Assembly: GCA_902538445.1 (NCBI GenBank)
Contig: CACBFE010000002.1
Span: 75,759 to 139,758, forward strand
Length of the DNA: 64,000 bases
Direction: 5' to 3'
Source of the DNA: an uncultured Pelagibacteraceae bacterium
GTDB lineage: Bacteria > Pseudomonadota > Alphaproteobacteria > Pelagibacterales > Pelagibacteraceae
The notes under the pieces were generated by a model. The model did not search any database, was not told the DNA's origin, and saw nothing but the letters and a program-made list of their open reading frames with translations. The position numbers and the translations under genes were made by a program. How positions within the stretch are numbered: the first letter of the stretch is position 1; every line of letters starts with the position of its first letter. Shown here one piece after another: positions 53,035 to 61,737 of the stretch.

Positions 53035-53063
53035 TTGACAAGTTTGTGATGATCTAGTAAATA
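53035..53063 (+). promoter_or_regulatory. Candidate promoter of metX
   Basis: Perfect -35 TTGACA (53035-53040), 17-bp spacer, and weaker TAAATA -10 (53058-53063). The expected start falls at about 53069, exactly where the SAM-II P1 stem begins, which supports it. The -10 matches consensus at three positions. Confidence 0.55.
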
Positions 53064-53065
53064 GA

Positions 53066-53119
53066 TAACGCGCTGATTTAACCATATTGCAAGCGCATAA
53101 TAAATTTAGCTAAAAAGGG
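53066..53119 (+). ncRNA. SAM-II riboswitch aptamer
   Basis: Binds S-adenosylmethionine and turns down methionine synthesis. P1 pairs GCGCT (53070-53074) with AGCGC (53092-53096). The conserved stretch CGCTGATTTAACC, then TTGCAAGCGC, then TTTAGCTAAAAAGGG matches the SAM-II class almost base for base, including a pseudoknot between the 5' loop and the 3' tail. SAM-II aptamers upstream of metA/metX are established in alphaproteobacteria and marine metagenomes. It begins at the predicted transcript start and is followed by a terminator overlapping its control region. Confidence 0.95.
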
Positions 53120-53123
53120 AGAT

Positions 53124-53149
53124 GCCCAGTTTAGCTGGGCTTTTTTTTT
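53124..53149 (+). terminator. Intrinsic terminator of the SAM-II expression platform
   Basis: GCCCAG-TTTAG-CTGGGC (6 bp) followed by nine T, ending two bases before the metX start. An alternative fold pairs AGCTAAA (53108-53114) of the aptamer tail with TTTAGCT (53130-53136), plus inner GGG/CCC, and excludes both the aptamer pseudoknot and the terminator. The simple reading is that SAM holds the aptamer tail, letting the terminator form. Confidence 0.8.
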
Positions 53150-53151
53150 GG

Positions 53152-54291
53152 ATGAATAGAAAAATTGAGACTATAAATAAGATTACTATTACTAAACCGC
53201 TCAAGCTTGATTGTGGAAAAACCATTAAGAATTTTCCTCTAGCCTATGAAACCTATGGAAAGCTTAATGAGAACAAAGATAACGCTATATTAGTATTCCA
53301 CGCTTTAACGGGTGATCAATTTGTAACTGGCACAAACCCTATAACAAATAAAGAAGGCTGGTGGGTCACCGCTGTTGGTCCTGGCAAGGCTATTGATACA
53401 GATAAATATTTTGTGATTTGTGCAAATGTAATTGGTGGATGTATGGGATCTCTTGGACCAAAAGATACGAATCCTGAAAACAACCAGCCCTACGGTTTAG
53501 ATTTTCCAGTTATCACAATTAAAGATATGGTGAAAGCACAAGAGTCTTTATTGGAACACCTTGGTATAAAAAAACTTTTATGTGCTACTGGTGGATCAAT
53601 GGGCGGAATGCAGTTATTACAATTTTGCGCAACATTTCCTGATAAAGCTTTTTCAGCTATTCCGATAGCTTGTAGTTCGAGTCATAGTGCGCAAAATATT
53701 GCACTTAATGAACTTGCACGCCAAGCTATAATGGCTGACCCTGTATGGGATAATGGAAAATATGTATCAAAAAATGTGCAGCCTAAAAATGGCTTAGCAG
53801 TTGCAAGAATGGTTGGACATATAAGTTATTTATCTGAAAAAGGTATGCAGGAAAAATTTGGAAGAAAATTACAAGAAAAAGCTGATTACGAATTTAGTTT
53901 TAACGCAGATTTTCAGGTAGAGAGTTATTTAAGACACCAAGGTTATGCTTTTGTGGAAAGATTTGATGCAAATTCAATTCTTTATATAACTAGAGCAATG
54001 GATTATTTTGATCTTTCTAAACAATATAAAGGTGGGTTAGTTGAAGCTTTTAAAAATCAAGACACGAAATTTTTAGTAATATCATTTTCTTCAGACTGGC
54101 TTTATACAACAAAAGAAAATAAGGATATAGTAATTGCATTAAATGCATCTGGTGCTGATGTTTCCTATTCAGAAATAGTAACAGACAGGGGGCATGACTC
54201 CTTCTTGCTAAATGAACCAGAATTTTTAAAAACTCTTAAAGGTTTTATAGATTCAATGTATGAAAAGTTTAAAAATGAAAAAAGAATTTAA
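53152..54291 (+). CDS. metX: Homoserine O-acetyltransferase
   Basis: First committed step of methionine synthesis: acetylates homoserine using acetyl-CoA (or possibly succinyl-CoA). About 379 residues of alpha/beta-hydrolase fold: the nucleophile in GGSMGGMQ near residue 150, Asp in FSSDWLY and His in GHDSFLL near the end. The ATG at 53152 is taken because an upstream in-frame ATG at 53122 lies within the terminator stem; the chosen one has no Shine-Dalgarno. metW overlaps by 17 bp. Controlled by the SAM-II element upstream. Confidence 0.93.
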   Translation: MNRKIETINKITITKPLKLDCGKTIKNFPLAYETYGKLNENKDNAILVFHALTGDQFVTGTNPITNKEGWWVTAVGPGKAIDTDKYFVICANVIGGCMGSLGPKDTNPENNQPYGLDFPVITIKDMVKAQESLLEHLGIKKLLCATGGSMGGMQLLQFCATFPDKAFSAIPIACSSSHSAQNIALNELARQAIMADPVWDNGKYVSKNVQPKNGLAVARMVGHISYLSEKGMQEKFGRKLQEKADYEFSFNADFQVESYLRHQGYAFVERFDANSILYITRAMDYFDLSKQYKGGLVEAFKNQDTKFLVISFSSDWLYTTKENKDIVIALNASGADVSYSEIVTDRGHDSFLLNEPEFLKTLKGFIDSMYEKFKNEKRI

Positions 54292-54868
54292 AGTAATAGC
54301 TGAATTATTACCTAACAACACAAGAGTCTTGGATGTTGGTTGTGGAGATGGATCTCTAATGAATTTCCTAAAAGAGGAAAAAAATATAGAGGTACGTGGA
54401 TTAGAACTTAATCAAGAAAATGTGCAACAATGCATACACAAAGGTTTACCAGTTATACAGGGGAACGCTGAAACTGAACTTCATCAATTTCCTAATCAAT
54501 CTTTTGACTACGTTGTGCTTAGCCAAACGTTACAAGCTTTTTATAATCCAGAAGAAGTTTTAAAAAATCTTTTGAGAATAGGCAAAGCAGTAGTTATTTC
54601 AATTCCAAATTTTGGATATTGGAAAGTAAGGATGAAACTTTTATTATTTGGTGAAATGCCGGTTACAAAAACATTACCAAATACTTGGTATAACACTCCT
54701 AACTTACATATGTGTACTATTAAAGATCTATTTAAGTTTTGTTATGAGAAAAATATAAATATCAAACAAGTAATTGGAGTTAATGAAGATAAAACTTCAT
54801 TAATAAAAAAAAGCAATTTAGAAATAAAAAATCTCTTTTCAAAATTAGGGATTTTTTTGATAGGGTAA
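54275..54868 (+). CDS. metW: Methionine biosynthesis protein MetW
   Basis: Methyltransferase-fold partner of MetX, required for its full activity in several proteobacteria. 197 residues from the ATG at 54275 ([12 protein letters not shown]). The SAM-type loop [10 protein letters not shown] is near residue 20-30 and the family-typical [21 protein letters not shown] follows. It overlaps the metX end by 17 bp; an alternative ATG at 54260 would add five residues. metX-metW is the standard operon and gloB begins at the base after its stop. Confidence 0.93.
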   Translation: MKKEFKVIAELLPNNTRVLDVGCGDGSLMNFLKEEKNIEVRGLELNQENVQQCIHKGLPVIQGNAETELHQFPNQSFDYVVLSQTLQAFYNPEEVLKNLLRIGKAVVISIPNFGYWKVRMKLLLFGEMPVTKTLPNTWYNTPNLHMCTIKDLFKFCYEKNINIKQVIGVNEDKTSLIKKSNLEIKNLFSKLGIFLIG

Positions 54869-55627
54869 ATGATTGTAGAAATTATTCCATGCTTAAGTGA
54901 CAATTACAGTTATTTAATTCATGAAAAAGAAACAGGCACTGTTTCAATAGTAGATCCTTCTGAATTTAATGCCTGTGATAAAATAATAAATAAATATAAA
55001 AAGTTAGATTTTATTTTAAATACTCATCATCATGCTGATCATGTTGGCGCTAACCTTGAACTTAAAAAAAAATATAACTCAAAAATTTTAGGCTCAAACT
55101 CAGATGAAAATCGTATTCCAGGAATAGATATATTGCTTGCAGAAAATCAAAAGCACAAAATTGGAAATTTAGAATTTGAAGTAATTTTTATTCCAGGCCA
55201 TACAAAAGGCCATATAGCTTTTTTCTTTAAAAAGGAAAAAATTGCTTTTACTGGAGACACGTTATTTTCTTTAGGCTGTGGTAGAATATTTGAAGGCACT
55301 CACGAGGAAATGTTTAATTCTTTAAATAAAATAAAAAATCTTCCTCCTGATACAAAAATATATTGTGGACACGAGTATACAAATTCAAATTTAAATTTCT
55401 GTTTAGAGCATGATCCAAAAAATACCTATTTAAAAGATAAAAAAATTGACATCGAAAAAAAACTTAACTCTAACCAGCCGACTATTCCATCTACTCTAGA
55501 TGACGAACTTAAAACAAATATTTTTCTTAGGTGCGATGACCCTGAAATAAAGCAAGGCTTAGGATTAAAAGATTCAACCGATGTTGAAGTTTTTTCAAAA
55601 TTACGAGATTTAAAGGACTCTTTTTAG
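54869..55627 (+). CDS. gloB: Hydroxyacylglutathione hydrolase (glyoxalase II)
   Basis: Metallo-beta-lactamase fold enzyme that hydrolyses S-lactoylglutathione in methylglyoxal detoxification. 252 residues. The metal motif HXHXDH is H53/H55/D57/H58 (NTHHHADH), the next metal His is in IPGHTKGHIAF and the Asp in FTGDTLFSLGCGRIFEG near residue 130-145. The C-terminal substrate domain is present. It starts directly after metW and may be read through from the metX promoter. Confidence 0.93.
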   Translation: MIVEIIPCLSDNYSYLIHEKETGTVSIVDPSEFNACDKIINKYKKLDFILNTHHHADHVGANLELKKKYNSKILGSNSDENRIPGIDILLAENQKHKIGNLEFEVIFIPGHTKGHIAFFFKKEKIAFTGDTLFSLGCGRIFEGTHEEMFNSLNKIKNLPPDTKIYCGHEYTNSNLNFCLEHDPKNTYLKDKKIDIEKKLNSNQPTIPSTLDDELKTNIFLRCDDPEIKQGLGLKDSTDVEVFSKLRDLKDSF

Positions 55628-55638
55628 CTCCAATAATC

Positions 55639-55666
55639 TTGACTTACTAGCGCTTAGAGCTATATT
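55639..55666 (+). promoter_or_regulatory. Promoter of rplU-rpmA
   Basis: TTGACT (55639-55644), 16-bp spacer and TATATT (55661-55666) lie just after gloB. The expected start gives a leader of about 20 nt containing the AAGAGA ribosome site before the rplU ATG. Good fit to sigma-70 type promoters. Confidence 0.6.
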
Positions 55667-55692
55667 GCGTGGAAATTAGAAAAAGAGATATT

Positions 55693-56100
55693 ATGTCATT
55701 TGCTATAATAGAAACTGGTGGAAAACAATACAAAGTAACCGCAAGTAAAATATTAGAAATTGAAAAACTTAACGCTAAAGTTGGTGAAACCATTAAGTTT
55801 GATAATGTTTTACTTTTAAACGACGACAAAAGTACCGAGGTTGGTAGTCCTAAAGTCGAAGGAGCTGCAGTAGAGGCTAAACTTTTAGACAATGTTAAAG
55901 ATAGAACTGTATTAATTTTTCATAAAAGAAGAAGAAAACATTCCAGAAAAAAGAATGGTCATAGACAACGTCATTCAAAGATACAAATAACGAAAATTTT
56001 AGCAAAAGGCGGAAAAGTTATAGATGAAGCAAAAATTGTTGAGAAAAAGAAAGCTATTAAAGTAGAGAAAAAAGTTATAAAAAAAGTAGCAAAAAAATAG
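55693..56100 (+). CDS. rplU: 50S ribosomal protein L21
   Basis: Large-subunit protein that binds 23S rRNA. The ATG at 55693 gives 135 residues (MSFAIIETGGKQYKV); a longer start at 55669 is not family-like. The core to residue ~103 ends with FHKRRRKHSRKKNGHRQ; the rest is a Lys/Ile-rich tail (EKKVIKKVAKK) longer than the ~103-residue E. coli protein. rpmA follows after 8 bp as usual. Confidence 0.96.
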   Translation: MSFAIIETGGKQYKVTASKILEIEKLNAKVGETIKFDNVLLLNDDKSTEVGSPKVEGAAVEAKLLDNVKDRTVLIFHKRRRKHSRKKNGHRQRHSKIQITKILAKGGKVIDEAKIVEKKKAIKVEKKVIKKVAKK

Positions 56101-56108
56101 GAAATTAA

Positions 56109-56363
56109 ATGGCAACTAAAAAAGCAGGTGGATCATCGAAAAACGGCCGAGATAGTAAAGGTAGACGTTTAGGAGTAAAAAAATACGGTGATCAAGATGT
56201 AATACCTGGAAACATTATAGTCAGACAAAGAGGAACTAAAATTCACCCTGGTGATAATGTTGGTATAGGTAAAGATCACTCAATTTTTTCTTTGATTAAA
56301 GGAAAAGTTAAATTTAAAAAATCTAAATTAAACAGAACTTTTGTTTCTGTAATCCCCAATTAA
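56109..56363 (+). CDS. rpmA: 50S ribosomal protein L27
   Basis: Ribosomal protein whose N-terminus reaches the peptidyl-transferase centre. 84 residues, standard length, with the diagnostic opening [20 protein letters not shown] and [21 protein letters not shown]. It follows rplU by 8 bp; a strong 11-bp hairpin lies downstream before obgE. Confidence 0.97.
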   Translation: MATKKAGGSSKNGRDSKGRRLGVKKYGDQDVIPGNIIVRQRGTKIHPGDNVGIGKDHSIFSLIKGKVKFKKSKLNRTFVSVIPN

Positions 56364-56367
56364 ATCT

Positions 56368-56393
56368 ATATAAATAACCAAAGTTATTTATAT
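56368..56393. repeat. 11-bp perfect hairpin between rpmA and obgE
   Basis: ATATAAATAAC pairs with GTTATTTATAT across a 4-nt CAAA loop. It fills most of the 40-bp gap between the ribosomal genes and obgE. No T run follows on the plus strand, so it is not a terminator; it could mark an mRNA processing site or act as an RNA-end stabiliser that lowers obgE output. Confidence 0.6.
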
Positions 56394-56403
56394 TATAGTA
56401 AGA

Positions 56404-57387
56404 ATGAAATTTTTAGATCAAGCAAAGATTTATATTAAAGCTGGAAGTGGTGGGTCAGGTTCTGCAAGCTTCAGAAGAGAAAAATTTGTGGAATATGGCG
56501 GACCAGATGGTGGAGATGGTGGAGATGGTGGGTCAATAATTATTGAATCTGATAGAAACCTTAATACATTAATTGATTTCAGGTATGCTCAACATTTTAA
56601 AGCCCAACATGGAAAACCTGGGAGTAAAAGAAATAAAACTGGAGCCAATGGAGAAGATTTGATTTTAAAAGTACCTTTAGGAACCCAAATATATGAGGAA
56701 GATAATAATACATTAATTTATGACTTTACTAAGAATAAAGAAAAATATCTTGTGGCATCGGGTGGCAAAGGTGGACTCGGTAACGTAAGATTTAAAAGCT
56801 CAACAAATAGAGCGCCAAGAAAAAAAACTAATGGAAAATTAGGTGAAGAATTTTGGATATGGCTTCAATTAAAAGTAATTGCGGATATTGGAATTATTGG
56901 TAAGCCAAATGCTGGTAAATCTAGTTTGCTCGCAGCGATAACAAGAGCTAAGCCAAAAATAGCAAACTATCCTTTTACAACAATTAATCCAAATTTAGGA
57001 GTGTCTTACTACGGAGGGAAAGAGATTACTTTAGCTGATATTCCTGGTTTAGTAGAAGGTGCGCATAAAGGTATTGGTCTTGGAGATAAATTCTTAAGAC
57101 ATATAGAAAGGTGTAAAATTTTACTTCACTTAATAGATTTATCAGATTACGACTTATTAAGTTCTTATAAGAAAATTAAATTGGAATTATCTAATTATGA
57201 TAAAGATTTAGTAAAAAAGAAAGAAATCATTTTTTTTAATAAATCAGATTTATTAGATGATAATGAAATAAATGAAAAATTGAAAAAATTTAAAAAAAAA
57301 ATTAAAACTAAATATGAAGTTGTATCTGTTTATTCTAGTAAAGACATTCAAAAAATAAAAAAATTATTAATTAAATATGCTAATTAA
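56404..57387 (+). CDS. obgE: GTPase ObgE/CgtA
   Basis: Ribosome-associated GTPase for large-subunit assembly and stress control. 327 residues: the Gly-rich Obg fold (about 1-158, GPDGGDGGDGGSIIIES and KPGSKRNKTGANGED) then the G domain with GKPNAGKSS near 165, DIPGLVEGAHKGIG, and NKSD near 275. The C-terminal OCT domain is absent or very short, as in many small genomes. The rplU-rpmA-obgE order is classic. It overlaps proB by 11 bp. Confidence 0.95.
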   Translation: MKFLDQAKIYIKAGSGGSGSASFRREKFVEYGGPDGGDGGDGGSIIIESDRNLNTLIDFRYAQHFKAQHGKPGSKRNKTGANGEDLILKVPLGTQIYEEDNNTLIYDFTKNKEKYLVASGGKGGLGNVRFKSSTNRAPRKKTNGKLGEEFWIWLQLKVIADIGIIGKPNAGKSSLLAAITRAKPKIANYPFTTINPNLGVSYYGGKEITLADIPGLVEGAHKGIGLGDKFLRHIERCKILLHLIDLSDYDLLSSYKKIKLELSNYDKDLVKKKEIIFFNKSDLLDDNEINEKLKKFKKKIKTKYEVVSVYSSKDIQKIKKLLIKYAN

Positions 57388-58468
57388 AAACGCGAATAAA
57401 ATAGTTTTAAAACTTGGATCTGCAACCGTAATTGATGCAAAAGGTAATTTCAAAGAAAAGTGGGTAACTTCTCTTATTAAAGATATTAAAAAATACGGAA
57501 AAGGAAAAGACTTTGTAATTGTCTCATCAGGTGCAATTGCTCTTGGCCAAAAATATCTAAAGATTAAAAAAAGAAAAATTAAACTAGAAATGAGCCAGGC
57601 TATAGCTGCTGTTGGACAAATTCATTTAGCTGGAGAATTTCAGAAACTATTTGATAAATATAAGATAAAAACTGGTCAAATTTTAATCAGCCCAGATGAC
57701 ACCGAGCAAAGAAGAAGGGCTATTAATGTAAGAAGAACATTTGATAATTTGTTTAAACTTAAGGCGATTCCTGTAGTCAATGAAAATGACTCAACTGCTA
57801 CTAGTGAAATTAAATATGGAGATAATGATAGGTTAGCTGCAAGAGTGGCCCAGATTATTGGGGCTGATGTGCTAATTTTATTTTCTGATGTTGATGGACT
57901 ATACGATAAGTCGAAAGGTAAACAAATTGTCAGAGAAGTAACTTCGATTAATGAGAAAATCGAGTCTATGACAGACAACAAGAAAAATAAATTTGGTTCG
58001 GGAGGTATTGCTACAAAGTTAGATGCTGCTAAGATTTGTATGAATTCAGGTAGTCATATGTTTATCGCTAATGGTAAGGTAAATAGTCCAATTTCAAATA
58101 TGATTAAAAATAAAAAATATACTCATTTCTTCCCAAAAATTTCTACATTAGACGCGAGAAAAAAATGGATTATAGGTTCCCTTAATTACAATGGAACTAT
58201 CTATATTGATAATGGAGCAGCTAAAGCTTTATCAAATGGTAAAAGCCTACTCGCGGCTGGTATAACTAAGATTAATGGAAATTTCAAAAAAGGAGAAAAT
58301 GTAATAATCTTAGATCAGAATAATAATCAGCTTGCTCGTGGGCTATCATCATTTAGCTCTGTGGAAATAGATAAAATTAAAGGCAAGCAAAGTAAAGAGA
58401 TAGAAACAATTCTTGGTTATCTAAGTAAAACTGAGGTCATTCATAAAGATGATATGGTATTATTATAA
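57377..58468 (+). CDS. proB: Glutamate 5-kinase
   Basis: Phosphorylates glutamate in the first step of proline synthesis; feedback-inhibited by proline in relatives. 363 residues: an amino-acid-kinase domain (about 1-255) with KLGSATV, VSSGAIALG, ENDSTATSEIKYGDND and KFGSGGIATKLDAAK, then a C-terminal PUA domain (about 275-360) with AKALSNGKSLLAAGI. It overlaps obgE by 11 bp and abuts proA directly. Confidence 0.95.
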   Translation: MLIKNANKIVLKLGSATVIDAKGNFKEKWVTSLIKDIKKYGKGKDFVIVSSGAIALGQKYLKIKKRKIKLEMSQAIAAVGQIHLAGEFQKLFDKYKIKTGQILISPDDTEQRRRAINVRRTFDNLFKLKAIPVVNENDSTATSEIKYGDNDRLAARVAQIIGADVLILFSDVDGLYDKSKGKQIVREVTSINEKIESMTDNKKNKFGSGGIATKLDAAKICMNSGSHMFIANGKVNSPISNMIKNKKYTHFFPKISTLDARKKWIIGSLNYNGTIYIDNGAAKALSNGKSLLAAGITKINGNFKKGENVIILDQNNNQLARGLSSFSSVEIDKIKGKQSKEIETILGYLSKTEVIHKDDMVLL

Positions 58469-59710
58469 ATGAATTATTTAGAAACAGTTGGAAAAAACGC
58501 GAAAAAAGCCTTTGAGGATTTAAAGAACGTAAAACATAAAAAGATAAAAAAAGTTTTAGAAAGTTACAATCGATCTCTTCTAAAAAATACAAACAAAATA
58601 ATCAGAGAAAATTTAAAAGATGTAAAAAACGTTAAAAGAAAACATTTAGTAGACAGGCTTATTTTAAATAAAAAGAGAATAGAAGGTATTAGGCACTCAA
58701 TAAATGAAATAGCAAAGTTTAAAGATCCGATTGGAAGAGTTTTAGAAACATGGCGCAGACCAAATAACTTAATTATTAAAAGAGTTACAACTCCAATCGG
58801 AGTCATAGGCGTAATATATGAAAGCAGACCTAATGTAACTGCTGATGTTGCAGCATTATGTTTTAAATCAGGAAACTGTTCTATTTTAAGAGGTGGATCA
58901 GAAGCTTTTAATTCAAATAGATTATTAGCTAATTTGTTCAGAGATAATTTACGAAAAAATAATGTCAATCAAAACTGTGTTCAATTTATTGAAAATCAAA
59001 AAAGATCAATAGTAGATCAATTATTATCAAAAATGAGTGCGTACATTGATGTGATTGTACCAAGAGGGGGGAAAGGACTTGTAGCAAAAGTACAAAAATT
59101 TTCTAACGTACATGTAATTGGTCATCTTGAAGGATTGTGCCACATTTATGTTGATAAAAGTGCAAATATAAATATGGCTAGGGATTTAATTATTAATGCA
59201 AAAATGAGAAGGACAAGTATTTGCGGTGCAGTTGAAACTCTTCTTATTGAAGAAAAAGCTTTAAAATCACATGCTAAAGAAATAATTAATGGGCTTTTAG
59301 ACTCTGGCTGCGAAGTTAGAGCTGATAAAAAAGTTAACAAAATTTTTAAAGGAAAATTAAAAAAAACCACTGTGAGAGATTGGAAGACAGAATACCTTGA
59401 TGCAATTATTTCAGTTAAAACAGTTAAAAATGTAAAAGGTGCTATCGAACATATTTTGAAATATGGTACGATGCACACCGATAGTATAATCACTAACAAC
59501 AAAAAGTATGCTGAGATTTTTTTAAATGGAGTTAATAGTTCAATAGCTATGCATAATGTTTCTACTCAATTTGCTGATGGTGGTGAATTCGGTTTCGGCG
59601 GCGAAATAGGTATTTCTACAAACAAACTTCCACCTAGAGGTCCTGTAGGAATAAACCAACTAACTTCATACAAATATCTTGTTTCTGGAAATGGAATTGT
59701 TAGACCATAA
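58469..59710 (+). CDS. proA: Glutamate-5-semialdehyde dehydrogenase
   Basis: Reduces gamma-glutamyl phosphate made by ProB, second step of proline synthesis. 413 residues. PIGVIGVIYESRPNVT and CFKSGNCSILRGGSEA are family signatures; the catalytic Cys is in RRTSICGAVETL near residue 252. The C-terminus has FADGGEFGFGGEIGIST. proB ends one base before its start. proBA-nadD-rsfS form one operon. Confidence 0.96.
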   Translation: MNYLETVGKNAKKAFEDLKNVKHKKIKKVLESYNRSLLKNTNKIIRENLKDVKNVKRKHLVDRLILNKKRIEGIRHSINEIAKFKDPIGRVLETWRRPNNLIIKRVTTPIGVIGVIYESRPNVTADVAALCFKSGNCSILRGGSEAFNSNRLLANLFRDNLRKNNVNQNCVQFIENQKRSIVDQLLSKMSAYIDVIVPRGGKGLVAKVQKFSNVHVIGHLEGLCHIYVDKSANINMARDLIINAKMRRTSICGAVETLLIEEKALKSHAKEIINGLLDSGCEVRADKKVNKIFKGKLKKTTVRDWKTEYLDAIISVKTVKNVKGAIEHILKYGTMHTDSIITNNKKYAEIFLNGVNSSIAMHNVSTQFADGGEFGFGGEIGISTNKLPPRGPVGINQLTSYKYLVSGNGIVRP

Positions 59711-59713
59711 TTA

Positions 59714-60250
59714 ATGGAAAGTATCCAAAAAAAATACATCGGATTATTGGGTGGTAGTTTTGATCCTCCTCATAAAGGACACTTAGGTATATCAAAAATT
59801 GCCATTAAAAAATTAAAATTAAAAAAAATTTATTGGGTAGTAACCAAAAAAAATCCTTTTAAAAATAAAACTTTTTATTCTTTAGATGAAAGAATTAAGT
59901 ATGCAAAGAAAATATCTAGATCTTGCAAAAAAATTACGACAATACATCTAGAAAATATTGTCAAATCTCCCAGGTCTATTGATCTGATAAATTATTTTAT
60001 AAAAAAAGAAAAAATTAGTAATATCTATTTTATAATTGGTTCAGATAATTTAATCAAATTTCATAAGTGGAAAAGCTGGAAAAAGATAGTAAAATTGGTG
60101 AAATTAGTAGTTTTTTCTAGAAAAGGATATGATAAAAAGGGAATGATATCAATTGTGGCAAAATATTTAAAAAATAAAATTATCTTCATCAAAAACAAGC
60201 CTATTACAATCTCATCAACGCAGCTAAAAAGTCAAAAAAATATAAAATAA
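59714..60250 (+). CDS. nadD: Nicotinate-nucleotide adenylyltransferase
   Basis: Makes NaAD in NAD synthesis. 178 residues. The nucleotidyltransferase motif GGSFDPPHKGH (H20 and H23) is followed by the WVVTKKNPFK substrate loop, and the ISSTQLKS near residue 167 corresponds to the family ISSTxIR motif with Lys for Arg. Starts 3 bp after proA and precedes rsfS by 3 bp. Short C-terminus, typical for the family. Confidence 0.93.
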   Translation: MESIQKKYIGLLGGSFDPPHKGHLGISKIAIKKLKLKKIYWVVTKKNPFKNKTFYSLDERIKYAKKISRSCKKITTIHLENIVKSPRSIDLINYFIKKEKISNIYFIIGSDNLIKFHKWKSWKKIVKLVKLVVFSRKGYDKKGMISIVAKYLKNKIIFIKNKPITISSTQLKSQKNIK

Positions 60251-60253
60251 ATA

Positions 60254-60601
60254 ATGGAAGTTACTGAAATAAAAAAAAATATTGAAAAAATACTAGATGA
60301 TAATAAGGCTCAAAATATAACGTCTATAAATCTCAAGAATAAATCCTACATTGCTGATTATATGATAATTGCTTCTGGTACATCCTCTAGACATCTTCAA
60401 TCGCTTTCTGAAATTCTTGTAAATGAACTTAAAAAAGAAGGAGTTGAAAATTGCCGAATGGAAGGAAAAGATAGTAGTGATTGGAAATTAGTAGATGCTC
60501 ATGATATAATAGTTCATATTTTTCATCCTGAAAAGAGAGAGTTTTACGATTTAGAAAAAATGTGGTCAGAAGAAATTCCAAAAGAAAAGGCAATGATATG
60601 A
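60254..60601 (+). CDS. rsfS: Ribosomal silencing factor RsfS
   Basis: Binds ribosomal protein L14 and blocks joining of ribosomal subunits under nutrient stress. 115 residues with the conserved ADYMIIASGTSSRHLQSLSE and DWKLVDAHDIIVHIFHPEKREFYDLEKMW. Placement after nadD is standard. Its stop overlaps the ctpA start by four bases (ATGA). The rlmH gene often next in alphaproteobacteria is absent. Confidence 0.95.
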   Translation: MEVTEIKKNIEKILDDNKAQNITSINLKNKSYIADYMIIASGTSSRHLQSLSEILVNELKKEGVENCRMEGKDSSDWKLVDAHDIIVHIFHPEKREFYDLEKMWSEEIPKEKAMI

Positions 60602-61734
60602 AAAAAACTTTAATTTTTATTACATTGTTTTCTTATTTTTTGACCAATTCAGTTTTTGCAAAAAATGATCTCTACGAGAAAATAGATTTATTTGGAGAAG
60701 TTTTAGAAAATATTAAAAAAGAGTATGTTGACGATGTAGATCAATCCGAGGTCATGGACTCAGCGATCAATGGAGTATTGCAATCCCTAGATCCTTACTC
60801 TGCATACATGAGTCCAGAATTATTTAAGGAAATGCAAACTGACACTAGAGGAGAATTTGGAGGTTTAGGCATAGAGATTGGAATGGAAGCAGGGGTAGTT
60901 AAAGTGATCTCGCCCATCGATGATACACCAGCTGCAAAAGCAGGAATAAAAGCAGGAGATTACATTGTTAAAATCGGAGAAGAACAAGTACAAGGTAAAT
61001 CCCTAATGGAAGCAGTTAAGCTAATGAGAGGACCAGTCGGTACGACGATAGATTTAACAGTGAGAAGAAAAAATTTGAAAAAACCATTAGAATTTAAAAT
61101 TACTAGGCGGATTATCGAAGTTCAGTCAGTAAATTCCGAAATAATTAGTAAAGAAAAAAATATTGGGTACTTAAGGCTTAAATCTTTTAATGAAAATAGC
61201 GATAATCAATTTCTCAAAATTCTAAAAAAATTTCAGAATAACAATAAAATTAAAGGATACGTTATTGATTTAAGAAATAATCCTGGAGGATTATTAACCC
61301 AAGCAATAAATATTACTGACTTTTTTTTAGATGATGGAGAAATTGTTTCTACAAAAGGAAGAAAAGTTTCTGAAACCAGGAAATTTTTTGCCAGAAAAGG
61401 AGATGAAATTAGAGGTAAACCTATTGTTGTTTTAATTAATAATGGTTCAGCGTCGGCTGCAGAAATATTTGCTGGAGCTTTAAAAGATCATAAAAGGGCA
61501 ATTATACTGGGGGAAAATTCGTATGGTAAGGGGTCTGTTCAATCAATAATTCCTTTAACGAATGGAGGTGGTATGAGATTAACTATCTCCAAATACTATC
61601 TTCCATCTGGTAAATCTATTTCAGAGGTGGGTGTAACTCCAGATATCATTGTAGAAGAAATCGGCGATGATTTTAAAATTAATTCTGAGAGAGATAATCA
61701 GCTTAATTACGCTATAAAATTATTTAACTCATAA
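60598..61734 (+). CDS. ctpA: C-terminal processing protease CtpA (S41)
   Basis: Periplasmic serine protease that trims or degrades envelope proteins. 378 residues from the ATG at 60598; a start at 60562 lies in rsfS and lacks the signal peptide. Signal MKKTLIFITLFSYF ends near FA (20), then a PDZ domain (about 85-165, GGLGIEIGMEAG) and the S41 fold with the Ser in NGSASAAEIF near 285 and the Lys in YGKGSVQS near 310. It overlaps rsfS by 4 bp; rppH follows after 3 bp. Confidence 0.93.
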   Translation: MKKTLIFITLFSYFLTNSVFAKNDLYEKIDLFGEVLENIKKEYVDDVDQSEVMDSAINGVLQSLDPYSAYMSPELFKEMQTDTRGEFGGLGIEIGMEAGVVKVISPIDDTPAAKAGIKAGDYIVKIGEEQVQGKSLMEAVKLMRGPVGTTIDLTVRRKNLKKPLEFKITRRIIEVQSVNSEIISKEKNIGYLRLKSFNENSDNQFLKILKKFQNNNKIKGYVIDLRNNPGGLLTQAINITDFFLDDGEIVSTKGRKVSETRKFFARKGDEIRGKPIVVLINNGSASAAEIFAGALKDHKRAIILGENSYGKGSVQSIIPLTNGGGMRLTISKYYLPSGKSISEVGVTPDIIVEEIGDDFKINSERDNQLNYAIKLFNS

Positions 61735-61737
61735 ATT

